In this document: positions 12,301 through 25,831 of the stretch, piece after piece
How the letters are laid out: each line of letters starts with the position of its first letter
Position numbering within the stretch: position 1 is the stretch's first letter
Origin: Tetrahymena thermophila SB210
Lineage: Eukaryota; Ciliophora; Oligohymenophorea; Hymenostomatida; Tetrahymenidae
Direction: 5' to 3'
Length of the DNA: 64,000 nucleotides
NCBI RefSeq assembly: GCF_000189635.1
Contig: NW_002476266.1
Span: forward strand, 186,001-250,000
Notes under the pieces: model-generated
Told to the model about the DNA's origin: nothing
Databases searched by the model: none
Seen by the model: the letters and a program-made list of their open reading frames with translations, nothing else
Made by a program: the position numbers and the translations under genes

Positions 12301-15300
12301 TGAAGCACAATTTGTGATGCAACTTTAGCAATTCGAGCCATCAAAATATTTTCCAATTCCACATTTAGTACATTTTAATTAGTAAGGAATAGAATTATCT
12401 AACTGAGTTCCAGTTGGACACTGTTGAACACATCTATTATTAACTGTATCATAAATAGGGTAGTCACGATAGCAATATGTAGAGCATTCACCATTGTAAT
12501 CAACAACAAAATTAATTTAGGTTTAATTGCATGATTAACACTAATAGTTGTTATTATTGTACTATGCGCAATTTTATGAGCTATCTATTTAAGTATAATT
12601 TCTATCTGGGAACTAAATAGTACATAAATTTCCATTTATGGTATATCCATCAGTACATTTTGTACATTGCCCATTGCTTGGTCCGAAGCACTCTTTACAT
12701 TCTAAGCTGCAAGGGTAGCACCCTTTGTCGAGGCTATAAAATCCCTACGCACAGCCTTTATCATTACTTTTTACCAAGCAGTTAGTAGAATTGGTGCACT
12801 TGAAACAAGATGAATCACAAGGCTATATTTAATTTGTTTAATCATCTAGATAATATCTATCTGGTGGGTAATTAAAAAAGCATTAACCTTGAAACATTGT
12901 ATAATTTTATCTGCAAGTATTAGTTTTATTATCATTATTTGCTTTACCGTTAATAGGAAGAAGATTAGTATTGTTGAATATATTGCTATCATATTAAATA
13001 CATTATCCACACTGTAGATAAAAACCTTAATTGCATTAAAGACACTTAAATCCTTTTCTAATTAAGCATGGCTCTTGTCCATAATTCATTTTACACTACA
13101 GACTCATATAATCTAAATACTTTTATAAATAAATAAATCAATTAAAAAGTAAATAAAATTTTTATTTTATCCCCTCCAAAATACTTTATTTATAGGAAGG
13201 GGGAGGAGAATATAAATGAATGAAGGAAGGGGAGGGTAATATAATGGTTTTTATTGTAATTTCATGATTTATTTGATTTAATTTTATGATTTTTAATAAA
13301 TAAAAAATTACATATGATGGAGAACATTATTTGACACAAATCGCAGGTTAACCCGTAACAGTTGATAATCTTCTTGATGGTATACTAGAAGAAGCTTATT
13401 CTATTTTCTGAAGGAAATAACCATCATTACATTTTATGCAGTTAAAATTTGAGTCATAATCATGGCAATTTTCAACTTCTTAAATACATTAGGATAATTC
13501 ATTCAATTTAAAACCATCTTTACATATAAGGCAGGAATCAGGTTTATTTATATCTTTATATAAGCAATTTGTTGGATTAGAGTAGTTGCAGATTCCAGTT
13601 TAGTTATAATATATCATATTACATTAAGTACAAGTTACACCATCTGTTAAATTATACCCAGGAGAACATTACTTTACACATTCATCGTCTTGCTAATAGT
13701 ACTAATCTGCTTAGTTGCATAAAGGCTGTGTTCCATTTAGATACCCCTAAGGTATATCTATGGCTGTTTAATTATCGCTGAGGATTTAGATATCCATGCT
13801 TAAAGCTGTTGTATAGTTTAAACATTGTGACTAATATTAAATAGAATTATTGCATTAAAAGCACTGATTTCCAAATTTAGCTGGGCAGTTCACATCTCCA
13901 CTGTCACATGGTGGGTTGAAAGAGTTGTTCAAATATTTGCAGTTTGCTTATTATTAAAATAAATATTAAATTTAATTGCCTTAAATACATTTATTAATTA
14001 ATCTTTAAAGTAATTTGAATTTAATAACAGCTTAAAAATTCTATTAATAAGTTTTTTATTTACGTTTATTTAGAATTTTGTAAAAAGTGTAAAAAAAAAC
14101 TATTGATAGATCAGTAAAATTTTGAGAGGCAAATCATATATAAAAATTTTTAAAATCAATAATTTAACTTACGTGGGATCAAGCAGGATTAGTTTTATGT
14201 ACCATATGCACATACTTTAACACAATCTTATCCGAATTTATAGTATCCTTGGTCACATTAAGTAGAGCAAGTACCGTTATGATTTAAGAGGTATCCTTTT
14301 TTACACCTAATACATATTTTTTACTGTATTCCAGTTATTATATTACAGTTTGGGAGCATAGCTTCTTAAGAATCTTATTAAAATTCAATACCAAATTTAT
14401 CTGTGTAAACTCTGGCTTCAAGTATATCTAAAGTTAGATCTTAAGTTTATTCTAAAATCCGAGCAAATATTGCATTTTCTCTATAAATTTAAATGTCTTT
14501 GATAGATAAGATTTTGTAATTGTCATAAAAATATTTCATACTATCAGTAATATTTAAATTGAAATAATTACTTTCATAATCATTAAACTACACAACTTCT
14601 AACTTATTCAGATTAAAATTGAATCTAAAAAACATACCAACAGTAAAAGTGTCTAATATTCCATTTTCAGGATAAGACATTTAGGTAGAATTAGGCAATA
14701 AAAAGTTTAATGCTTAGTTTTGGTAGGTTCCTTCATTAAAATTGATTTTAATCCTATATTTAATCAATAAAATTTTAATAAAAATTAGTTTTAAAAAAAT
14801 TACTTGAGATTGAAAGGAAAATAAGTCACATTCTATAATTTTAAATTCAAAGTAACACCAAACTCTATAGGCGAAGATTTTAGATCAGAACTATTAAGAG
14901 GCAAATGGAATCCAGATTAGTAAATTAACTGGATAGAAGAGAGCTTTTATATCGGAATCTCCAGTTTTGTTAAATTAAATCTTCCAACTTTTTATTTGAG
15001 TAAATCATAGAAATAAAATTGTTTGAAGTTATGGTAGTAATCCAATTTGTAAATAGTTGGTGAAGTAATAGGTTACAAACTACCTTTTAAGTATAATTAA
15101 AGTGCTTTTAATTTTTAAATGATAAACTATTCATCTATTGTTAAGAGAGGTATGTTGTAATTGTAGATTATTCTTAAATTATATAAACTTCCAAACAACT
15201 GAGATTAGCAAACTTGAAGCACAGAGGTACTGCTTAAATAACTTTGTTATGGAATATTAAATATAATTTATTGAAAGTATGGATTAGGGCGTTAATTTTC

Positions 15301-15774
15301 TGGTACATTAAAATTTAAAAACAATGTTATCAAGCCTAAAGATAAATTTTATTAATATTGATAATCTAGAAAAATTAAGAATTCAAAAGGCTAATTTGGA
15401 TTAGAATTATAACGTAGTTATTAGAAGAATATACTATTATTATCTTATAGAGTTTAAATGAATATGTTGCCTAATAAGGGTTATACTTTAATCTCAAATC
15501 TAAGGTTGGTAAGATTCTTATCATATATTTAGAAAAGAGTAGAGGTGTCACTGTCAGGCAAAGGATTAAAATATCCATAAACAGTTATTCTATTGACTAA
15601 GTTAGCTTGCAACTGAATTGAATTAAGGTTAAATTAATTGCACTACTGATTACTAGTGTTATCACATATATTTTAGGGTAAAGGAGTCATTTAGAAACTT
15701 CCAAAATCTTATACCTCATATCCTAGAATACTTTGAAATAAGCAGATTGTCAAAAGGGAATAAAAGAAATTCAT
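9313..15774 (-). CDS. Giant cysteine-rich multi-pass membrane protein with NPF-containing tail
   Basis: Exons 14804-15774, 14173-14753, 13312-13946 and 9313-13095 give 1989 residues; introns are 50, 226 and 216 bp and all phases agree. A hydrophobic start (MNFFYSLLTICLFQSILG) is a signal peptide. Residues about 20-420 are a beta-rich ectodomain without many cysteines. Residues about 430-1460 carry dozens of CxxC and Cx5-10C motifs of the furin/growth-factor-receptor cysteine-rich type found in large ciliate surface-protein families. About seven hydrophobic segments follow (coded 10890-9700), then a polar tail of about 130 residues with three NPFL motifs. The likely role is a surface receptor or adhesin-like protein; ligand unknown. 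The NPF motifs suggest EH-domain-mediated endocytosis. Confidence 0.9.
13096..13311 (-). other. Intron with G-rich/C-rich tracts
   Basis: Phase-0 intron of the cysteine-rich gene. On the + strand it contains cccctcc (13171-13177) and purine runs ggaagggggaggagaa and gaaggaaggggaggg (about 13194-13237), a marked departure from the surrounding 80% A+T. The tracts could pair with each other in the transcript. Confidence 0.7.
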
Positions 15775-17296
15775 TTTTGTTTTTTTGATAAAAAAATTGA
15801 GAAAATCCAAATTTTATCAATTACAATTATTTATATTAATAATGAGAATCATTATGCAATTTAATTTTGTTTTTTTGATTAGACAGTGTTTTATTTAGTT
15901 AATTTATAACTATTAAAGTTAAAAGAAATTTAAAATTTACACTTAGAATAGATAGAAAATAAAAGCTGGGATTTTTTTGTGGTTGTTATAATAAAAAGTT
16001 AATAATCATTAGCTAAAATTTAGTCTAATAAACAAGCTTAACATCAAGTTTTAATATATAAGAATTCCCAAAGATAAATAGTAAGCACAACCTAATTAAG
16101 TTTTTTCCTACTACTAATTACTATTAGAAATGTGCAATTTACCACTAATTTTATTTTATTAATTTTACCTTATAATTATACAGAGAGTAAGATAAACTTT
16201 TAAGTATGAAATTCTTAAAAAATTAAAATAATATAATAAATAATTTGATGTTATTTTTTGTTTAATCTAATTTATTAATTACGTTGTTTATTTATCTCTT
16301 TAATTCTAATTTTATGATGAAAGAAAGTCTGTCAGTGATTTATTTAAATTTGTATGTTAAACTAAAATTACATGCTAAAATAAAATTGATAAAATCTTAG
16401 CAGCTTTAAAGTAAATAACCTTATGTCAATTAATGACGGAGAATTTTATTTTTATCAATTTTGATCATTTACGTAATTCCCACCTAAGTCTAATTAATTC
16501 TTTTAAGATATTTATTAAATCAAATGAGTAAAATAAAATTGAGAAAAAGAGGGTCTTCAAATATAAAATTAAGCAAAAACAGTAGAACACATAATCGAAA
16601 ACTTTAATTTTTATTAAATTTATAAATATCTAAAATCCCTAATAAGATTATCTCTGATAAATTAATTGAATTTCGTAATATTAGATTACAATTATTCAAT
16701 TTTATTTAAGTTAATTGGTATTGAGAAACTACAACATATTTTAGCTTTTGCTTAAATTATTTAAATCCTCCCACATTTTTATTATTTATTTTTAAAAGCT
16801 TTTCTTCAAAAAGATCAAATAAAATAAATATTTTTTATCTAAATTAAACTTTTTATATTTAAATATTTAGCTTTTGTCTTTCTTGAACTAAGCGGTAGAA
16901 TTAATTATAAATGTTTGATTGATGTAAAAGATTAAATTTATTACCAATTTTTTAATTGTTAAAAGGAAGTAATTTGATAGATTAATAATTAGTAATGTAA
17001 ATTAATTTGATAAATTCAAATATCAATTGTAAATTACATGAATGATAAAATTCATCATACAGATTTTTATTACTGCGAATTAAAGTTAATATTTTAATAA
17101 TTTAGATTCACTAAAAACTCTGTAAACACTTAAAGATTTATTTGCTTATTAATTGATTGAATGGATGTAATCAAATTTTTGAACAAAATATGATTGATTA
17201 ACTATTTTTAGCAATATTGATAAATTTATTAAATTAAGGAATGTAAACGTTTCTATATATAATTATATAATACACCTTTATCTATTTATGATTGTT
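15775..17296. other. Gene-free spacer
   Basis: Between the start of the cysteine-rich gene and the end of the TBC gene, both reverse. A+T-rich throughout, no ORF with coding character, no structured RNA seen. Confidence 0.55.
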
Positions 17297-18891
17297 TCAA
17301 TTATACTTTTAGCCAGTTTCAAAAAGAGTTTTATAAACATATGCTTCTGCCAAAATTACTTTTAAATCACTTTCGTTCCACAATGTTGTAGGAAGTTCTT
17401 TAAAAAAGTTAATAATATCTTCTTCGTGCTTTAGCTTTTTAATTTTGAGAGACCATTTTAAAATAATAGCGCTGTATAAATAAATGAAATATTAGGATAT
17501 TTAAGAGTCATCGCTGACATAAGTATCGAATAACCTTAAACCTACCTTAATTGAGAACTGACGAAGAAGTAAGCATATTGAACACTTAAATACTTCCTAA
17601 TAAAAATTATCAAGTCTAGAGGTGATATGCTCCAACAAATCGTTATCAAGCCTCTTTAAGACGAGCTATACTTTTTCGAATTACTTTTTAACTCCTGGAA
17701 AATTATTTGTATAATTATCAAGCATTCCATCCAATATTTTACTTAAACACCAATAAGAATCTGCCTCTATTTCCGAAAACTAATCATCAGTTAATTTATC
17801 GAAGTTTGAAGGAATATCTAGTGTTTCTAAATCTAAGACACAATACTCTCCAACAAAAACAATAATGAAGGTAGAAAGAACATCATTCATGCCCTAAACA
17901 TATCCGCTAGCAGGATGGCGAACATTCCAAATGAATAGAATTCTAATGAGTATTTCTTTGATTTTATTATTACGAAATAACTTTGAATTTGGCACTGTTC
18001 TCTCAACATCTTTTATAACTTAATCCAGCCCTTTTTACTCATTTGTATCCCTTTCATTTTCATTAATATTTTCTAAGTAAGTTGCTACCATATCTTTGTA
18101 GTCTTTTCTTTTTCTTGCAATTACTGCTTCTTAAGTATCTTTATTAGTGGGAAGATATTTCAGGAGCACTCTCCAAGCCTTTCCCCTAACACCTTTTTAT
18201 AATACATAAGTATATCTAATAATTCTAGTAAACTCAATTTCATAAAGATATTTTGTTTGTAGAAAGATAAACTCATAAAATTGTAATCTTATAGCGATTA
18301 ACTATCAAAATATTATGTTAATATCATATTATTTACTTACAATTTGTTTATCTAATTACATTTCTTTTTATCATATTTAACAATTTTATTTTGCATTTTT
18401 TAAGATGTTTGTGTCTGTTTTTGAAAACTAAAAATACTCATTTTAAATTTATCTGAGTAAGTGAAAAAGTAAGCGAAAATAAATTTATTACATTAAGGTA
18501 TTCCATCCCATGATAATGCCTTTAACTTATCATAATCGATAATTCTCTGATTTATAATTTCCTAGAATTTTTTAATTCTTGTTTCATTATTGCTTTCTTC
18601 AATATTGCTATCTTCGATGCGAACATAATCTTCGTTTTTGTTATATATCTAGGTAAAATTAACCTTATTAACTATATCGCTGTGGCTTTTCTTTTCTTCC
18701 CTGTAGATTATAATATTTTTAATTATTTAAATTCACAAATCTCATTTTTCAATTCAATATCATTTCATATTAAAATAAATTATAATCAAAAGATGATGAA
18801 TTGAATTAAATCAATTTATCAGTCTCAATAAAACCAAATACTCTTCGCTTTTATCTGAAAAAACTCTCTTAATCTTATTGAAAATGGACAT
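17297..18891 (-). CDS. TBC-domain Rab GTPase-activating protein, TBC1D22-like
   Basis: Exons 18842-18891, 18492-18700 and 17297-18192 (introns 141 and 299 bp) give 384 residues. TBC proteins stimulate GTP hydrolysis by Rab GTPases with two catalytic fingers. Both are present: VIKDVERT supplies the IxxDxxR arginine finger (AGA complementary to 18001-18003) and GYVQGMND the YxQ glutamine finger (Gln coded TAG, complement of 17894-17896). Other family hallmarks are LSWDGIP, RGKAW, RHPASGYVQG, EADSYWCLSKILDG and the C-terminal LPTTLWNESD. The RHPASGYVQG and EADxYWC wording is closest to TBC1D22A/B, whose animal members act at the Golgi. Length equals a minimal TBC protein with a short polar N-terminus. 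The neighbouring TRAPPC2 gene 13 kb away is another membrane-traffic factor, but no link is implied. Confidence 0.95.
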
Positions 18892-21328
18892 CCTACACCT
18901 ATCTTATGCTTTTGCTGCCTCAAACTAACTATTTGTAACCTCTGCTCAAGATTTACTTAAAAATTTACAATTTTTTGCTATTGTCTATATTAGTTGCTAA
19001 TTATTTTATATTTTTCGAGCAAGTTTATTTATTTTGATAGGAATATTGGTAATACAAATAAATATACGCGTGATAATTCAAGTTAATTTATTATGTTTGA
19101 ATCTGAATTGTTAATAGAATAATTAAGTTTTAATGAACAAAATATAAATAACACTAAAATTTTATAATTCCTTAAATGCTGTTAAAATCTGTAATTTATA
19201 AAATTTGAACTTTAATCTATCTATTCAAAACAATAATATCTAAATATTTTTTAAATTCATTTATAGATATTTTTATTAAAATAATAACATTTTTTAGCTT
19301 TTCTAAACTTTCTTAAAAAAAATAATTTTTATTTAATTAAATTTATTACTTTCAATTAATTCAAAATAAGTCTTTATTCATCATAAAATAGCTAATAATT
19401 TTTTTAAAATTGCAAATTCAAGAGTTATTAAAATATATTCTGAATAGCTAGAGTAAAAAATAGATGAATATGAATATGCCAGAAATAAATTATATTAGAT
19501 AATAATTTATAATAATAAAATATTCAATGAATTAAATGTTAATTTATCAATATCTTATTTAAAAATTTTTAAATACCTTAAATATACTGTGTGTTTTTTC
19601 TAAATAAAATAACACCCTAGGGCATTAGGCTAGGATCCCTAATTTAAGGCCTCCTAATAAAAATATTCCATATACTATCTTCATCTTTTCTCATTCAAGA
19701 GGACATACGGTACAAATAAATTCTAATATAATAGATAATTTTCTTAAATTTGTAATTAAAATTCATTTACACATAAACAAAAGGGTTGCTTCAGATAATT
19801 ATGTTGTTCATACTCTTGTAATACAAAACAGATTTTTTTTAATTAAAATCGCAAATTAACAGTTATAGTTAAGCTTGAATCACCATAAGATTTTATAGCC
19901 TAAAAATAAAAATCTGAGTGAAAATTTTTCATTATTTTTCTATTTATCTTTAAATCATTAATTTATTTTCTATTAAATATTTACTGGCACATTTTTGACT
20001 TATTAACTGCTAAAATGAAAATGATACCATTTAAGCATAAATGTATAGTGGTTAAAAATTTAGGGAACAAGATATTTTCTTCTAAGTTCATAACAATTAA
20101 TTTGAGGATAACTTTATCAAGTGGAAATATTTTATATATAAAAATATTCCATGATTAATTTTTATTTTTCTCCTTGTCTCATTTCTAAAGATTAAAGTGT
20201 GTCTGTCTATTAAAATATATTTTGCCCTTATTTTATTTTTAATATTTTTATTATTTTTTTAGTTATTTTATTTTTAATAATAAAATGTTTTTTGAAATAA
20301 TTTCTTTTATCAAATAAAATAATAAAATAAATGAATGAATGAATGAATGAATGAATGAATGAATGAAAACTCTTTAAAAACCCAATCAAAGTTTGAAATA
20401 TTTTTGTTTTTTATTAAATAAATGTATTTGAAAAGTAAAATTTGTTTTTGACATTAGTTATAGAAACAAGTAAGTAAGTAAATATCTTAACTAATTATCT
20501 TTATTTGAACTAATTTGTTTAAAATTATTTTTAATTAGAGTTATTTATAAAAATTAGTATCATGATTTATTTTGAAGTAAATATATAAATTTAACAAAAT
20601 ATTTTACTTATTTAGGATTATCTTTCCAATTAGGTTTCTAGATATCGTTTTTAAAATTTAGTTACTTTTAACTACTGTTTTTCTTATTACTAGGTTAAAA
20701 TTTAGCAATCGATAAATAAATGTAGAATTAAGATATAAAAGATGGTAATATTAACGTAGAATTAAATTACATAAAAGAAATAGCTAGACTTTTTGATATT
20801 CGAGAAAAAATTAAATGCTAATTCTTGTATGTGGTGATATTACATGCATTATTTGTTCTATAAAAATAGGTGGTATAACAAAAAAATTTTAGAACTAATC
20901 ATAAGACATGTGAGGTTTATACTTTGCTTATATCTCTATAGAATATACAATTGTATTTTTTGACAAGAAAATGTCTATTAAATGGGTGGAAGCTAATTCT
21001 TGTGGGGAATAAATAGAAAGATAGATAAAAAGATAAATTTCGTGATTTGTGTTTTACGATTGTAGATAAATTTAATTGAAATTGAGTATAATTATTACGT
21101 ATGAAATTAGATTAATTTTTAATTGATTTTATAGATGAATTTATCGTTTGATATATATTGGTAGATTTAACAAGTTGGAATAAGAAAACAGGTACTAACA
21201 AACTATATAATTTTGTAAAAATTTAGTTATTTGTAAATTTTCTAAAAAGTTTAATAAAAAGAATAAAAATAAGAATTAAAAAAAAGAGCCATTTTAATCA
21301 ATTATCATTATATTAAGGAAAGCAAGCT
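18892..21328. other. Gene-free spacer between divergent genes
   Basis: Holds the promoters of the TBC gene (reverse) and the transporter (forward). A small GC-richer patch at 19610-19660 contains the palindrome ccctaggg and an imperfect ttagg/cctaa stem. A 119-codon open frame at 20720-21079 is not longer than chance expects when TGA is the only stop. Confidence 0.5.
20331..20366. repeat. (ATGA)n microsatellite
   Basis: Nine uninterrupted copies of atga in the spacer upstream of the transporter gene. Tetranucleotide runs of the same kind (ttta, tttg, gatt, cattcatt) recur in other spacers. Confidence 0.95.
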
Positions 21329-24173
21329 ATGTAAGATAGTAATTTGCCTCGTATAAACAGTTAACAAAAAAGTACTCATCAAGAAGTAAAAACTGAAAAT
21401 ATCCACAGAGGTAAACATACATTTTTTATGTTAATAATATATGGGTGCATTTAAGTTAAGCTTTAATATTCGGGGGTTTTTAATTTAATTCTAATTTTTA
21501 GTTATATTTGCCTATTTGCTTGCTTAACATACTTTCTTTCTTTTTTCTCAGTAGAAGATTTTCATTATATACACTCATATCTCCTATATTAGGCAAATGA
21601 ATTATATTACATAATTATACTCATATCTAATGAGATGTCAGTTCATTTATAATTGAAGATGATAAAAGTTGAAAAACTCCATAATTTTAATCTAAATTTT
21701 AGTTATACCTACGATTTTTTTGCTTTACTTATCTAGAACTATTATTCTTAAACATTTATTTTTTATATATAACAATATCATAAAAAAGAATATAATAGCT
21801 TTAATATTATTTAATAATAGTATTTATTTGTTTATTTTATTGAACATAGATTAGGTTTATTAAATTGAGTTAGGAGATCCAAAAAACTAATAGGTAAAAT
21901 AAACATTTTTTGTAAAGTTCTCAATAGTCTTATTAATAATGTTTTAAAAAATAAGAATGTCCAAGTAAATTAATCACAGGATAGCTACTAAAACAACAAA
22001 AAAATAAAAAATCAAAGTGAATTAGCAAGTGTATAGATTACAACAAACTAAAATATTAATGAACTTAAAGGCTTTTACAAGGATGAAAATCATGATCATC
22101 ACAATGAAATAGCTACAACTAATGGAGAAACAATTAACAAATTAGAAGAATCAAATAAAGCTCCTTATACAACTCAAATTTTGAAAAATAAATTGATGTT
22201 CTGGTTTATGGTGAACCACGCAGCATTTACTGATTTTTTGTTAGCATATAATATGGGTTTATTCAACACATTGTCTGACCACATGAATTATATTTATGGC
22301 TGGACTGATGATGAAAAAACCTTGTAATATTCTTTGATTAACTCACTCCCTTAAGCTGTTGCTGCTATTGTTTCACTCTTTGCAGGTGGGTGGGCTGCTC
22401 GCTTTGGTCGTAGAAAAATGCTTATAATACTCTTTATAGTAGCCTTGGTAGGAAATGCAATCACCCTCATTGCAAATACAGGTGCTCTGCTAATAGGTAA
22501 AAGTTTACATATTTATTTCTTTTACTCTTTCTACTAAAATTGAGTTTTCCTCAGAAAGTATTTAATAAACTAGATTATTTAACTCTACAAACCTTACTTA
22601 GGCATATATTTAAGTATCAAAAAAAAGTTTTATTTTAAATGAAAAAGTAAATTAATAAAAAAATAATTATTGAAATTTTAAAAAAATGAAATGATTTATT
22701 GATCTTTAAAAAAACAGACAGCTAGCTTAATGATCATATATCAATATAAATATATTCTATTTTTAAAAATGATATTTAAAAAATAAAAATAATGCATTTG
22801 ATCATTAAAAAATTCATTAATCATACTTAAAATTTAAAAAAATTATTTTTCTGAAATTTATTTATGAAAAAAGTTTTTTAACAAATTTTAGTTGATTAAA
22901 GATGATTTATAGTAAATAATTTAATTAGAATAATTTACAAATTATTATTTTAACTATATCGGTTTCCATTAAAAAGATAATTAAATAAAAAATTTATAAT
23001 TGAATAGGACGTATCATAGTTGGTTTAAGCTTTGGAGGATGGTCTTCTATAGGACCTCTTTACTCGATTGAAATAGCATGTAAGCAGTACAAGGGTATTA
23101 GTGGTATCATATACTCTTAGTATTTTGGTTTTGGTATACTGACTGCTTTCTTAGTTGGGTATGGCTTACCAAGTGATGCTAAAGAGAGTGCAACAAACAG
23201 CTACTGGAGATTAATGTACGGATTGCCAATCATATTTTGCTTAATCTCTATAGCTATATTTTTAATATTTTTCAGAGATGAAACTGCTCCTTATCTTTAT
23301 CTTCATGACAAGAATGAACCAAAAACAAAAGCTGTTTTAAACAGAGTTTATACTGAAGCAGTAGCTCAAGAAGAATTTAGCGATTTAAATAATTTCTCTA
23401 AATAAGCTAGTAGTTAAAATGTAGGATGGAAGCAACTCTTTGGCCCTAAGTATAAAAGCAGAATTTTACTTGTTGTAATGCTCACAATAGGTTTCAGTTA
23501 TGTGGGGTGTAATGCTATCAACATTTATTCCTATAATATTATATCAGAATCTTAAGGAGCTAGTACTGCTTAGTTGTTTACAGCAATAATGCCTATAGGT
23601 GATATTATAGGTCCTTTATTTGCTATGCTTCTTATAGAAAAAATTGGAAGAAAAAACCTTTACCTCCATGGACTCTTAGGATGCATGATTACTCTAGTTG
23701 CATTTAGTATCACAGGATGGAGCAGCTATAAGCCTCTTCAAAAATATTTGATTCTACTCTATAAATTCATCTTTGCAACATCTGTGGCACCTGTTCATTG
23801 GAGTAATTTATATATTTATCAAATAATTTAACTTAAGCTAATAAAAAATATTTAAATTAATTAATTAGTTTATCCAAGTGAGATTTTACCTCCAGTTGGT
23901 GTTGGTTTCTTCGGATTCGCCTATTGGGTAGCAAGTTTATCAACAGTTTAATTCTTGCCTTACTTGCTAAATTCTTCAGGAGCTGAAGTTACAATTATTG
24001 TTTTCCCAATAGTATCTTTCTTTGTATTCATCTATATGATGATTTATATGAAAGAAACTACTGGCAAGAATAAAGAATAAATAGAAAAAATGTTTAATTA
24101 GTCTTCCATTTAACAATTCCAACTAGTTAATTAAAATTTACATTCATAAAACACATTAGGAGATAATAAATGA
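21329..24173 (+). CDS. Major facilitator superfamily sugar-porter-type transporter
   Basis: Well-supported exons: (about 21966)-22496, 23008-23802 and 23869-24173, with introns of 511 and 66 bp. A first exon 21329-21410 is proposed; the acceptor of the second exon (21966 chosen) is uncertain, so the N-terminal 30-60 residues may differ. With this model the protein has 570 residues. Sugar-porter signatures are visible in order: ARFGRRKML after TM2, GRIIVGLSFGGW in TM4, the RDETAPYL segment that replaces PESPRYL at the start of the central loop, EKIGRKN after TM8, and WIYPSEILPP after TM10. About 12 membrane spans. The family moves hexoses or other small organic solutes at the plasma membrane or vacuole; the substrate cannot be read from sequence. 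A His/Asp/Glu-rich N-terminal tail (DENHDHHNE) precedes TM1. Confidence 0.88.
22497..23007 (+). other. Unusually long intron in the transporter gene
   Basis: 511 bp, phase 1, bordered by CTAATAG/GTAAAAG and TTGAATAG/GACGT. Splicing restores GRIIVG. It is several times longer than most introns here and extremely A+T-rich. Confidence 0.8.
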
Positions 24174-25831
24174 TAGCATTTACTTATTAGCTTTCAAATT
24201 TTTTTATTAATAAGAAAGCAAATTAAATAAAAATACAATAAAAACATGTTTATAAAATAATTTTTAAAACCTAAATAAAATAAAAATCAACAGCTAAATT
24301 AAACTTTTTATAATTCCATAAAGTATTATTAATTTTTATCATCTAATTTATATATACATTCATTAATCATTGTTTAATTTTTGTGTTTAAATAATTTGTA
24401 AATTTTTGTCTATATTAATCAAATAAACAATTACCATATTCTTACTAATTATTTTTTTTATTTTAAATAAATTCATTAGTTTCAAAGTATTTATAGCAAG
24501 CAAAATAAAAGAATTAAATTTAATTTTAATAACTCACATTAATATTTTATTTTGCATTATCATCTAATTTATACATGAGCATTTATATATCACTTTTAAT
24601 TATCTACTTGCTTAATTTAAATAAAATTAAATGATTATTTTTATTTATAATAAATAAAAAAATAGCAATAAAGGTATTTATTTATCAATTGGTGTCTTAA
24701 TAAATATAGATTTTTTACTGTATCTAAAGGGATAGTAGGGTATATTAAAAATATATTCATAAAAATTATTTTTAAATCTATAATTTTTTTATAATCTTTG
24801 GCTAATAAATTTTTGTTCCCCAAAAAATTCATCCCTTACACTGCTAATTAATTATCTAATAAGTAAAAATTAATTTATTATAATTTGCTATTAAATTAAA
24901 TACTTTATTATCCTTAAGTTTTTGATTTAATAGTCAATAGTTAATTGTCTGTCTAGTAAGCTAATAATTAAATTTTAAAATTTATAATTAAATGTTAGTG
25001 TATTATTATGCTAAAGGTTTTTGATTGAAGTACCAATAATATAATGAAATGTTTATAATTTGTAATTAATCAAAGTATTTAATTACGCTGAAGTATATAA
25101 TTGAAGGAATTGTTTGAATGATTTATATAAAAAGGACTGTAACTCTTTTCTTCTATACTTTTAATATTTTTTAAGTTAACTATAAATTAATTATTTAACT
25201 ATTAAAACATTAATCAATAAACAATTCATTAATTATTTCATAATAATAAAATTTCTACATTATTTTCAATTGATAGAAAAAGTATTTTATTAATTAATCA
25301 AAAGTATTTTTTTAATTTATGTTTTATGGTTTGACATTACGATCAGAAAAAAAAAGGTTATAAATTTTTTTGCCTCTAAAAATAACTCTGCTATTTAGTA
25401 TTTTATTATGTTGAAGTATTTTGATTGAAGAAATCATTTTAATAATTATAAAAAAAGAACTGTAACTCACTCTTTCCTTCTATACTTTTATTATATTTTA
25501 AGTTAACCAAAAATTAATTCTCAAATTAATCAACAAATAATTAAATCTAATAAGCTAATTATAAAGTGTCTGCATTATTTTTAATGAATAAAAAAAGTCT
25601 TTTATTTATTAATCAAAGATATTTAATTAAACTCTTTTTTATTGTTTAATATTATGATCAGAAAAAAAAAAATCTAATGTTTTTTGTCTCTAACAACTGC
25701 TCTGATAATTTAAAAATCAAATATCAGTTGCTTGATTTTATAATAATTTAATAAATAAAAAAATTTCAAAAAGTATTAAAAATCCATATTTAACGCATAA
25801 AATAAATAAAAAGATTATTGACTGATTTAAG
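24174..25831. other. Spacer containing the left part of a nested tandem duplication
   Basis: 24174-25000 is featureless A+T-rich DNA. From about 25010 on, related 300-bp elements appear (see repeat entries) that lead up to the first 140-residue paralogue. The elements contain no convincing ORF. Confidence 0.6.
25139..25831 (+). repeat. Two ~300-bp direct repeats upstream of the first paralogue
   Basis: Copies begin near 25139 and near 25447. Each opens with a variant of aactctttt..tatactttt followed by attttttaagttaac, then the block taaagtgtctacattatttt or a close variant, a tatgatcagaaaaaaa block, and a tgaagtatttt / gattgaag block. They are diverged by substitutions and short indels. A further degraded copy may lie at 25000-25139. 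Confidence 0.75.

Noticed and set aside
20720-21079. Open frame of 119 codons from an ATG in the TBC/transporter spacer
   Set aside because: With TGA as the only stop in about 80% A+T DNA, frames of this size are common by chance. No motif, and composition is Lys/Leu/Ile-rich like the spacer.
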